A DNA stretch of 24,319 bases from a virus, in IMG/VR virus record IMGVR_UViG_3300010150_000169, positions 1-24,319 of that record; one strand, given 5' to 3'. The position numbers and the translations under genes were made by a program. Under the pieces are notes generated by a model that was not told the DNA's origin, made no database searches, and saw only the letters and a program-made list of their open reading frames with translations. Below are positions 12,904 to 20,312 of this stretch, piece after piece. The stretch's first letter is position 1. Each line of letters begins with the position of its first letter.

Positions 12904-12934
12904 TTTCTAATGCCGCTATTTCCTATAGCTATAT

Positions 12935-13372
12935 ATGAACACTTTGAAGGGTAGATATATTCCGAAGAACATTCGGAAATATAGAGGAGACTATAAGAAT
13001 ATTATTTATCGTTCTTCGTGGGAACTTAAGTTCATGAAATACTGTGATTTGTATGACAGTATTCTTGAATGGGGTAGTGAAGAAGTTGTGATTCCATATA
13101 GATCTCCACTTGATAATAGAATTCATAGATACTTTGTAGACTTCTATATTAAAGTAGAAGATGCAAGTGGTCAGATTAAAAAATATTTAATCGAAGTGAA
13201 ACCCAAAAGACAAACCAAACCTCCAGCAAAACCAAAGAGACAAACTAAAAGATACATTAGTGAAGTCACTGAGTATGCAAAGAATCAGGCTAAATGGAAA
13301 GCCGCAACTGAGTTTTGTGAAGATAGACAATGGAACTTTATGATAATTACCGAAGACGAACTTAAGGTATGA
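12935..13372 (+). CDS. 4: gp4 head completion nuclease-fold protein
   Basis: The protein has 145 residues (T4 gp4, also called gp50: about 150). It has a TnsA-like restriction-endonuclease core: E30 in RSSWELKFMKYCD, D69 in YFVDFYI, and E87-x-K89 in YLIEVKP. It is a head completion protein that acts on the filled capsid before tail joining. A short internal duplication, KRQTKPPAKPKRQTKR, lies in the loop after the catalytic Lys and looks like an expansion relative to T4. It is the first gene of the plus-strand late block and overlaps the next gene as ATGA. Confidence 0.87.
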   Translation: MNTLKGRYIPKNIRKYRGDYKNIIYRSSWELKFMKYCDLYDSILEWGSEEVVIPYRSPLDNRIHRYFVDFYIKVEDASGQIKKYLIEVKPKRQTKPPAKPKRQTKRYISEVTEYAKNQAKWKAATEFCEDRQWNFMIITEDELKV

Positions 13373-13857
13373 GTATATTTTCAATAATCAAAGAAGCTGT
13401 TGGAAACGAACCAAAATCATTTGGTTGGTATCGTGATAATGTAAAAGTTCTTTTTAAGATGAGTGATTTGTATGCTGATTTAGTAGAACAGGAAGAGACT
13501 TTAAATCCTATCCCTGGTCAGTTATACATGTTTGAGTATAAAGCAATATATGCAGAAAGATTAAATTTTTATGATAGATTTCCCCTTGTGTATATCACTG
13601 GCGGTGGGGATCCTTTTAGAGGTATCAACTTACATTACCTTGCATTGAGACCTAGACTCAATCTAGTATTAAATCTGGAAAATGGTGTGATTGCAGGTGT
13701 TCCTAAAAGAGCCTATCATAATTATTTGACAAGGGGTTTAGAAACTCCACTTTACCTAATAAATAGTGATGATTACAGAACTGCTGCCTTCTTACCTGTA
13801 GAAGATTTCGGTGGTACAAGTAGAACAGCAGTCTGGAACGGAGCCAAACAGTCATGA
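13369..13857 (+). CDS. T4-type late protein, unassigned
   Basis: The protein has 162 residues. The central block QLYMFEYKAIYAERLNFYDR followed by FPLVYI and FRGINLHYLALRPRL is a pattern I have seen in many myovirus structural or packaging proteins (YxxKxxxxLxYYDRFPLV...GxNLHYL). It is coupled to gp4 and gp54 by ATGA overlaps on both sides, so it is surely a late virion or assembly protein. In T4, gene 2 (DNA end protector) lies beside gene 4, so gp2 is one candidate, but I cannot show similarity. The name is left open. Confidence 0.75.
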   Translation: MSIFSIIKEAVGNEPKSFGWYRDNVKVLFKMSDLYADLVEQEETLNPIPGQLYMFEYKAIYAERLNFYDRFPLVYITGGGDPFRGINLHYLALRPRLNLVLNLENGVIAGVPKRAYHNYLTRGLETPLYLINSDDYRTAAFLPVEDFGGTSRTAVWNGAKQS

Positions 13858-14690
13858 CAGTATCTAGAATTTCAAATATCCAAACTTTGTCAAACTACAG
13901 TGAATTTAGAGCTGCAGTGACACGTCATGGTTATAGTATTAATAATCTATATGATGTCATCTTCAACTTACCTGCTAGCACTAATGTATTTAATGAACTG
14001 ATAGCACAATATTCTGGTGCTGATGGAGATCAACCAATTGGTTTACAAGAATGTCTGAATCTATTAAGACTGTATACCAATCAATGTACAATGCCTGGTG
14101 TCACTATGGCTGATAGTGAATACAGAGTAACTAATACACCACAATTAAAATATGCATATGGTGCTGTGTTTAATGAATTTAGTGTTACTTTTACCATGGA
14201 TGCTGATTCATTAATCAGAAAAGTTTTTGATAAGTGGACCAATACAATTTATCCATACTCGCGTTTTCGTGGGGACACTGGTAATACTGGTCCATTAAGA
14301 ACTTCATATAAGGAGGATTACATTGCAGATATTTCAGTGATTAAATATGAAAGATTTAAATCTTCTAAACGTAATAACATAATCGTGGGAAGTAGAATTC
14401 CTAAGAATAGAATTATTCCAGGAATTGATCCTAATGATGGTGATTTTGATTCTGGATTTGCTGATAACATTGCTGTACATGCTGTTAAGATGAAAAATGC
14501 ATTTCCAAAATCTATTGATTCTATGTCATTATCTTCTGAAGGTGGTGCATTAACACAATTTTCTGTAGCATTTGAATATGAATCACTGCAGGTTAGTACG
14601 TTAAATGAATTGCAATCATTTACATTTGATCCAGATAAAGTTACAGAGAATGTATCAGGATCTGTACTTAATTTAGTAACCTCTGTTTAA
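13854..14690 (+). CDS. 54: gp54-type tail-tube initiator
   Basis: The protein has 278 residues (T4 gp54: 320). Its pattern is that of tail-tube-like baseplate proteins: an N-terminal helix (FRAAVTRHGYSINNLYDVIF), a CTMPGVTMADSEYR segment where tube proteins have their first strand loop, then FNEFSVTFTMDADSLIRKVFDKW and a final beta block (GGALTQFSVAFEYES). gp54 sits on gp48 and starts polymerisation of gp19. Finding it two genes from gp48, but on the other strand, supports this pairing. The start is set by an ATGA overlap. Confusion with another tube-fold protein is possible. Confidence 0.72.
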   Translation: MTVSRISNIQTLSNYSEFRAAVTRHGYSINNLYDVIFNLPASTNVFNELIAQYSGADGDQPIGLQECLNLLRLYTNQCTMPGVTMADSEYRVTNTPQLKYAYGAVFNEFSVTFTMDADSLIRKVFDKWTNTIYPYSRFRGDTGNTGPLRTSYKEDYIADISVIKYERFKSSKRNNIIVGSRIPKNRIIPGIDPNDGDFDSGFADNIAVHAVKMKNAFPKSIDSMSLSSEGGALTQFSVAFEYESLQVSTLNELQSFTFDPDKVTENVSGSVLNLVTSV

Positions 14691-14693
14691 TCG

Positions 14694-14701
14694 TATAAAT
14701 A
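14694..14701 (+). promoter_or_regulatory. T4-type late promoter (TATAAATA)
   Basis: This is an exact TATAAATA in the short gap after gp54, 24 bases before the gp26 ATG at 14726. Initiation near 14708 would start the hub/tape-measure transcript. Confidence 0.65.
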
Positions 14702-14725
14702 TTTTCAGATTATATTATTGTCGTA

Positions 14726-15439
14726 ATGCCTTTACCAAAGTTAAATGCACCATCTTATGAATTGGTGCTTCCGTCAACAGGAAAAAAAATTCGCTATCGT
14801 CCATTCCTAGTTAAGGAAGAAAAAATTCTTCTTATTGCTATGGAATCTGAAGATGAGAAACAGATGCAGGAGGCGGTCAGACAAATCCTAAAGAACTGTA
14901 TCTTAAGTAGAGGCATTAAAGTTGATGAACTGGCAGTATTTGATATCGAATATTTATTTTTAAATATTCGCGGTAAGTCTGTTGGTGAAGAGGTAACTCT
15001 AAACCTTATTTGTCCAGACGATGGAGAAACCACTGCTGAGATAACTATTGATATCGAAGATATCAAAGTTCAAAAACCAGATGGTCATGAAAACATTATC
15101 AAACTTAATGATGATGTTTCTATTGTAATGAAGTATCCAAGTATGGAAACTTTCGTTAAAAATAATATCACTGGTAGTTCAAGTCTTGATACTGTATTTG
15201 ATCTGTCTGCTGATTGTATCAATCAGATTGTAGAAGGTGAAGATGTTTATGAATCAAAAAGTTTTTCTAAAAAAGAACTTTTAGAATTTATGGACAGTAT
15301 GGATAGTATACAGTTTCAATTAATTCAAAAATTCTTTGAAACTATGCCTAAATTATCACATAAGGTTTCTATCACCAACCCAAAAACTAATGTAGAAAGT
15401 GAAGTTGTTATTGAAGGTTTAAATAGTTTTTTCGATTAG
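14726..15439 (+). CDS. 26: gp26-type hub assembly protein / tail chaperone
   Basis: The protein has 237 residues (T4 gp26: about 208). It matches the T4 baseplate-hub family: it starts LPKLNAPSYELVLPSTGKK, followed by YRPFLVKEEKILLIAMES, then FDIEYLFLNIRGKSVGEEV, a LICPDD zinc-knuckle remnant, and a helical end (ELLEFMDSMDSIQFQLIQKFFE). The YRPFLVKEEKILL block is diagnostic. Its last codons are AGT-TTT-TTC-GAT-TAG, which contain the slippery heptamer TTTTTTC. A -1 shift there would extend it to 297 residues. Its position directly before the tape-measure-like genes matches that of tail assembly chaperones. A late promoter precedes it. Confidence 0.85.
   Translation: MPLPKLNAPSYELVLPSTGKKIRYRPFLVKEEKILLIAMESEDEKQMQEAVRQILKNCILSRGIKVDELAVFDIEYLFLNIRGKSVGEEVTLNLICPDDGETTAEITIDIEDIKVQKPDGHENIIKLNDDVSIVMKYPSMETFVKNNITGSSSLDTVFDLSADCINQIVEGEDVYESKSFSKKELLEFMDSMDSIQFQLIQKFFETMPKLSHKVSITNPKTNVESEVVIEGLNSFFD
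15427..15433 (+). other. Probable -1 programmed frameshift site (T TTT TTC)
   Basis: The heptamer fits X-XXY-YYZ in the gp26 frame, with zero-frame codons TTT (15428-15430) and TTC (15431-15433). After a -1 slip both Phe tRNAs re-pair fully and reading goes on as TTT-CGA-TTA-GTT with no stop until 15618. The zero frame stops six bases after the heptamer. No strong downstream hairpin is evident. Confidence 0.65.
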
Positions 15440-15486
15440 TTCTAGCTCACGAATCACTTGAAAACTTTTACAAAACAAATTTTGTA

Positions 15487-15618
15487 ATGGTACAACACCA
15501 CAAGTGGGATCTAGAACAATTAGAAAACATGATACCTTGGGAACGAGAAGTTTATGTTCAGATGCTCATCGAATTTATCGAAGAGGAAAATGAACGAATT
15601 AAAAGTCAGCAAAAATAA
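15487..15618 (+). CDS. Tail-chaperone-like extension (-1 frame of gp26), or small separate protein
   Basis: From the only ATG in this frame it would be a 43-residue peptide: MVQHHKWDLEQLENMIPWE, then REVYVQMLIEFIEEENERI. The recognisable domain, however, starts before this ATG: the in-frame codons upstream read LAHESLENFYKTNFV and contain no ATG, GTG or TTG. They can be translated only by a -1 shift from gp26 at 15427-15433. No ribosome-binding site precedes the ATG. The short helical segment with a W/L-N-M-PxE pattern recalls the T part of GT-type chaperones. In cyanophage annotations this segment may appear as gp51; I am unsure of that name, because T4 gp51 is much longer. Confidence 0.65.
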   Translation: MVQHHKWDLEQLENMIPWEREVYVQMLIEFIEEENERIKSQQK

Positions 15619-15621
15619 CTA

Positions 15622-18036
15622 ATGCCAGCACCTTTAGCAGCCGCAGCAGCACCAGCCATAAAAGGATTACTCGGAGCAGGAGTTCGCGGGGCGGCTACTG
15701 GTGGGTTTAGAGCTGCAGCAGGTAACGCTGCTAAAGGAATGGCTGCAGACGCCGTAAAAGGTGGCGCCAAAGAAGGGATGAAGAACTTTGCCCGTAACAT
15801 GACGGGTAAAACATCGGATGATTATAAGGCAAGAGTAGATGGTGTAAATCCAGAGACTGGTGAATATCTAACACCTGAAGAAAGAAAAGCAAGATTTAAG
15901 GGCTTTGCAACCAGTCCAGTAAAAGAATCTTCACAGAAATTATTACCAGGTGCAGCTCAACCTCAAGAAGTACCTGCTTTAGCTCCAGCTGGAGGAGTAG
16001 GTAATGATGATCAACAAGAAAAAGTTGTAAATCATCTGGAAAAAATTCAGATGTACCTAGGAAAACTTCTGATTATTGAAGAGAATGCTTTATCTAGGTT
16101 GCAAGATAAAATTTTAGCAACCGCAAGAGAAGATGATAGAGATGCGGCGGAAGAGGAAGAAGAAAAACAGGAAAAAGGAAAACCTAAAAAGAAATCAGGA
16201 AACAATCCTATCGTTAAAGGAATAAAAAAGAAAGCAAACGGTATTTTTGCTTTTCTGATGGACTTTGCAATGAAGTTTGTTGGAATGAAAATTCTTGAGT
16301 GGATTTCAGACCCAGAGAACCAAGAAAAAATACAAAAAATAGTAGGATTTTTTCAAAGTGTACTCAGTTTCATTACCACAGTAGGTAATATTATTGGGGA
16401 TACATTTAACTTTAGTGTTGATGTAATACAAAAAGGTATTGAGGGTATTACATTCTTAGCTGAAAAAGTTCAGGAATTCTTTAGCTTTGAATGGTTAAAT
16501 ATTGATACATTATTAGAACCACTAACACCAATTGTAACTTTCTTTACCGAAACAATTCCATCAGCGATGAATGGATTCTTAGATGGTCTTGCTGGAGTAA
16601 TTACAAAGCTAGATAATATTCCAAATCAATTTGTTGGTATAGTACAAAAAATTACAAATGGTTTCTTAGAATTTATTGGTCTTCCACCTGAAGACACAAA
16701 ACCTATAAAGCAACCAAGAGATGGTGATACAGCACCAATACCAGAAGACGGTAAATCTTTAGTACCATCATCTACTCCGAGTGGTTCGGATTCGGCAGAA
16801 GAATTATCACCAGGGGAATCTAAACCACCAAAAATGAAACGTGGTGGTTATCTTTCTGGTCGCACACATGCTCAAGGCGGTCAGGTAATTGAGGCAGAGG
16901 GTGGTGAGTATGTAATGAATAGAAGAGCAGTTGCTGCAATTGGCAGGAACAAATTAGATGCAATGAATTTTGGTAATTATCCTGCTGTTGGTAGAGGAGA
17001 AAGAGAAAATCCAAGAAGCATGGCGTCAACTGGTGGAATAATTACTAGAGGTAAAGCAAGGTCTGGTGGGAGTATTATTAATATTGGAGATAAAGCAAAG
17101 TCTGGTGGAATCGTCCAAAAATTTGCCGAAGGTGGTCCAGTTCATCCTCTTCTAACTAAGATGAATGATCAGAACATTAAAAAAGTATCTGCTCCTGTAG
17201 GTCGTTGTGTTACAGGTTCTTTAGATACTATGAAGAGGAGTGGTGTTCCCGAACCTGCTGCTACTGGTCTTGATGAGGGTAACAATCCCAGAGGTGGCAT
17301 GGTTCAGATGATAAAGGATTTTGGGTGGAAGAGTATGGGTGGAACTAAAACTCCCCTTTCGAGTCCTTATGGAGACGTTTCACCAGGAATTTTTACAAAA
17401 GATCAATACCTCAAAAAAGTTGATGAGGGTAAAGTTCCATCTGGTGCATTAGTATTCCAGACAAAACATCCTAGTTGGACTGAAACCAGTTATAACTCTA
17501 GGGGTTTTGACATGGCCATTGCTCAAAAAAATGGCAAGGCATTATGGAATGGAGTACTAATCAATGATCCTTTAGTGTATGCTAATACTAAAAAAGTTGT
17601 TGTATTAACACCTGATGGAAAAGAGAATAATGGTACTGCGGGTCAATCTATGGATAGTGGTCCCGATAATGCTTCTGGGAGTACTACCACCACTGTTAAT
17701 GCTGATGGTACTACCACAACTACTACAACTACCACTACAACTCCAAAGAAAAAAACACCAGAGGTTGATCTTAGTGTATTAAAAGCAATTCTTGCTGGAC
17801 CAGAGTTATCTGGTCAACCGCCTAGTAAATCATCCAGTTCATTAAAAACTTTGCAAAGTGAAAATAACATATTGACTACACCTGGTATTCAATATGATGA
17901 ATCGAATGAAAAGATTTTTATGGCTGAAAAATCGCCATCATTTACAACAGGATTTGATGAAAACATTTTAGGTGGATTAGAATTAGGTGAAAATATTCCA
18001 CCATTTACTCAAGCAGTATTTCCATTTAATCTATAA
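15622..18036 (+). CDS. Large tape-measure-like tail protein with possible peptidase-like domain
   Basis: The protein has 804 residues. Residues 1-50 are Ala/Gly/Lys-rich; 130-165 are helical; 170-205 are highly charged (EEEEEKQEKGKPKKK); 205-350 are hydrophobic helices with EWISDPENQ (226-234). Residues 408-432 carry GGYLSGRTHAQGGQVIEAE plus GGEYVMN, a glycine pattern common in tape-measure proteins. Residues 520-660 look like an NlpC/P60- or CHAP-type fold: Cys529 (GRCVTGS), VPSGALVFQTKH (605-616) and RGFDMAIAQKNGKALWNG, where the usual catalytic His aligns with Asp630. A Thr-rich linker (688-707) is followed by a C-terminal domain. It starts three bases after the chaperone-like frame and overlaps its paralogue as TAATG. 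Confidence 0.72.
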   Translation: MPAPLAAAAAPAIKGLLGAGVRGAATGGFRAAAGNAAKGMAADAVKGGAKEGMKNFARNMTGKTSDDYKARVDGVNPETGEYLTPEERKARFKGFATSPVKESSQKLLPGAAQPQEVPALAPAGGVGNDDQQEKVVNHLEKIQMYLGKLLIIEENALSRLQDKILATAREDDRDAAEEEEEKQEKGKPKKKSGNNPIVKGIKKKANGIFAFLMDFAMKFVGMKILEWISDPENQEKIQKIVGFFQSVLSFITTVGNIIGDTFNFSVDVIQKGIEGITFLAEKVQEFFSFEWLNIDTLLEPLTPIVTFFTETIPSAMNGFLDGLAGVITKLDNIPNQFVGIVQKITNGFLEFIGLPPEDTKPIKQPRDGDTAPIPEDGKSLVPSSTPSGSDSAEELSPGESKPPKMKRGGYLSGRTHAQGGQVIEAEGGEYVMNRRAVAAIGRNKLDAMNFGNYPAVGRGERENPRSMASTGGIITRGKARSGGSIINIGDKAKSGGIVQKFAEGGPVHPLLTKMNDQNIKKVSAPVGRCVTGSLDTMKRSGVPEPAATGLDEGNNPRGGMVQMIKDFGWKSMGGTKTPLSSPYGDVSPGIFTKDQYLKKVDEGKVPSGALVFQTKHPSWTETSYNSRGFDMAIAQKNGKALWNGVLINDPLVYANTKKVVVLTPDGKENNGTAGQSMDSGPDNASGSTTTTVNADGTTTTTTTTTTTPKKKTPEVDLSVLKAILAGPELSGQPPSKSSSSLKTLQSENNILTTPGIQYDESNEKIFMAEKSPSFTTGFDENILGGLELGENIPPFTQAVFPFNL

Positions 18037-20312
18037 TGAAAAGCGCTATCACACCTTACCAAGGTAATCAAAGTAATTCTCTGACTGTTATATCAAAGCC
18101 TCAACAGTCTATGTCGATTGTTCCTGTCAAGAAAGAATCTGATGAGAACCAGTCCGTAAATAAAGCAGAAGTAACAGTAAAAGATATTAGAAAAAATGTT
18201 TTAATGTTGCTCAGAAAGAGACAACAGAGAGATAGACTAGAAGAAAAATATAGTAAATTAGAAGAAAAACTTAATCTAAAAGAATCTGCAAAAAATGAAG
18301 AATCAAAACAAGAGAAGTCTTCATTTTTATCTAAGATGGGTAGTGGAGTAAAAAATAAAGCGGAAAAAGTTGGTGGAGATTTGTTTGGTGCTATAGGAAA
18401 AATCTTAGGATTTATGGCTTTAGATTGGATATCTAAACCAGGGAATCAAGCTGTCCTAGAAGGTATTGTTGAAGGTGTTGGACATATTATTAGGTTTGTA
18501 GATTATTGGGTCACTGGATCTGTTGACAATCTACTGTCTGGTTTTGCAAGCTTTGTGGGTGGAGATACTATTCTAGAAAGAGTAGTAGGATTCTTCCAGA
18601 TGACTGCTGGATTTTTCGGTCTAAGATATTTCTTAAAACCACAAAAAATTATAACTGATTTATTAAAAATTAGAAAATTTATTATGGAGGGTGGTGTAAG
18701 AAAATTAAAAATCTTCACCAAGAAATTACAAAAATTTGGATTAAAAAAAGCACTTAAATTTGCATTCCCAAGATTATCAAAACTAATATCTGGTATTGGA
18801 AATATAGGTTCAAGAATTATCAACGGTATTAAAAAGGTAGTAGGTAAAACTGGGGCAGGAAATTTATTTAAAAAAATTGGTAATGCAATTTGGCGAGGTG
18901 CTGGTGAGAAGGGCGCTAAAGTCATCATGCCAATTTTGAAAAAACTAATGAAACCAGTAACAGGATTCCTAAAAAGAATCCCAGTTGTTGGTGGATTGAT
19001 ATCTTTTGGTGTCAATTTGTTGTTTGGTGATTCTCTTACTCAATCAGCATTTAAAGCTCTTGGTGGGTCACTTGGTTCTTGGATTGGTGGTGGAATAGGA
19101 TCACTAATTCCAATACCACCACTAGGAACTTTTGTTGGTGCATTTTTAGGTGGTGTTGTTGGTGATTGGTTGGGTAGTAAATTCTATGATATGCTGATGA
19201 AGAGACCAGCACCTGAACCATCTGAAACTGAAAAAAATGCAGCTAAAGTTAGACGAAAAGAAGCAATACTTAAAAATAAAAATAGTGATTTAACACAGGG
19301 AGAAATTGATGTCCTCTTAATGGAGGAACTGGGTATTACAAGTGAAGAATTAGAGAAAGCAAGAAAATTCAGTAAAGAAGCTAGAGGTGAAGAAGAGACC
19401 ACAACTACTACCACAACAACCACCACTACGACTGGTGATAATGATTCATCATCTGTATCTGTCAGTGGTGGATTTGATAAAAAATTTGCAGCACTGCTGG
19501 GTGATTACGAGGGACTAAAACTAGAAGCATACGCTGATGCTAACTATGGGTGGGAGATTCCTACCATTGGTATTGGTGCAACTTACTATCCATCTGGATT
19601 CCGTAAGTCTGGCAAGGTTCAGAAGGGTGACACTATTACTGAAGATGAAGCATATTGGATCAAGTCTCAACATATTATTGAGCATCGTAAGCGTCTCGTT
19701 AATGAGGTTGGTAGTGACTATAGTAAGGCACCGAATAAAGTAAAAGCAGCTCTTGAGTCTGTAGTCTTCAACTATGGATCTTTATCTGGTGCTGGTATTT
19801 TAGGTGAAGTAAAACAGTCACTGAAGAGTGGTGATTATGGTCCAGTTATTAATGCATATCGTAGTAGTTTAGCAAGTCACAACGGCGGTATAAACAGCTG
19901 GCGTCGTAATGATGAAGCAACTTTGATGGAATCTGGAAAGAGTAATCGTACTGGTATTCAGTTTGATTCTGGTGGTCAAGGTGATGGTAAACCTAATAAA
20001 TCTAACAAATTTTTAACACCAACTATCAGTGGAGGCAATAATAAATCTTACGACTCTCCAATACTAAATCGTGGTAGAGGTGGTGGTAAACCTACCATGT
20101 CACCGATTACAAAGTCACCAACAAAGAGACATAGTGTTATGTCCGAAATGAGTATGAACGCAGTACAGAATAGAAAATTTGCAAAAAATGGTAGTGGAAG
20201 TACTATCATAATTAAAACTGGTGGTGATACATATGCTCAGTATACATCTATTGCTAGTTCACCCAGTAGGCTAAATAGTAGTACACAGATGAGCCACAAG
20301 AGGGGCCTGTAA
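18036..20312 (+). CDS. Tape-measure-like tail protein with GH24 lysozyme domain
   Basis: The protein has 758 residues. The N-terminal 100 residues are charged and helical (a coiled coil near 45-85). Hydrophobic helices follow from 115 to 390, including LDWISKPGNQ (129-138), which matches EWISDPENQ in the upstream gene, and Gly-rich segments (GSWIGGGIGSLIPIPPLG). A run of 12 Thr (455-466) leads to a T4-type lysozyme domain (about 478-640): E492 in YEGLKLEAYAD, D501 and T510 in PTIGIGAT, matching the Glu-Asp-Thr triad of GH24, then KGDTITEDEA and VKAALESVVFNYGSL. It would cut peptidoglycan during DNA entry. The last 120 residues are basic and probably disordered. The start is coupled by TAATG. 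Confidence 0.8.
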   Translation: MKSAITPYQGNQSNSLTVISKPQQSMSIVPVKKESDENQSVNKAEVTVKDIRKNVLMLLRKRQQRDRLEEKYSKLEEKLNLKESAKNEESKQEKSSFLSKMGSGVKNKAEKVGGDLFGAIGKILGFMALDWISKPGNQAVLEGIVEGVGHIIRFVDYWVTGSVDNLLSGFASFVGGDTILERVVGFFQMTAGFFGLRYFLKPQKIITDLLKIRKFIMEGGVRKLKIFTKKLQKFGLKKALKFAFPRLSKLISGIGNIGSRIINGIKKVVGKTGAGNLFKKIGNAIWRGAGEKGAKVIMPILKKLMKPVTGFLKRIPVVGGLISFGVNLLFGDSLTQSAFKALGGSLGSWIGGGIGSLIPIPPLGTFVGAFLGGVVGDWLGSKFYDMLMKRPAPEPSETEKNAAKVRRKEAILKNKNSDLTQGEIDVLLMEELGITSEELEKARKFSKEARGEEETTTTTTTTTTTTGDNDSSSVSVSGGFDKKFAALLGDYEGLKLEAYADANYGWEIPTIGIGATYYPSGFRKSGKVQKGDTITEDEAYWIKSQHIIEHRKRLVNEVGSDYSKAPNKVKAALESVVFNYGSLSGAGILGEVKQSLKSGDYGPVINAYRSSLASHNGGINSWRRNDEATLMESGKSNRTGIQFDSGGQGDGKPNKSNKFLTPTISGGNNKSYDSPILNRGRGGGKPTMSPITKSPTKRHSVMSEMSMNAVQNRKFAKNGSGSTIIIKTGGDTYAQYTSIASSPSRLNSSTQMSHKRGL

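Noticed and set aside
18503-19015. 170-residue open frame on the minus strand inside the lysozyme-bearing tail protein
   Set aside because: It is fully antisense to a strongly supported gene, has no recognisable domain, and has a composition expected from the complement of Gly- and Lys-rich coding.
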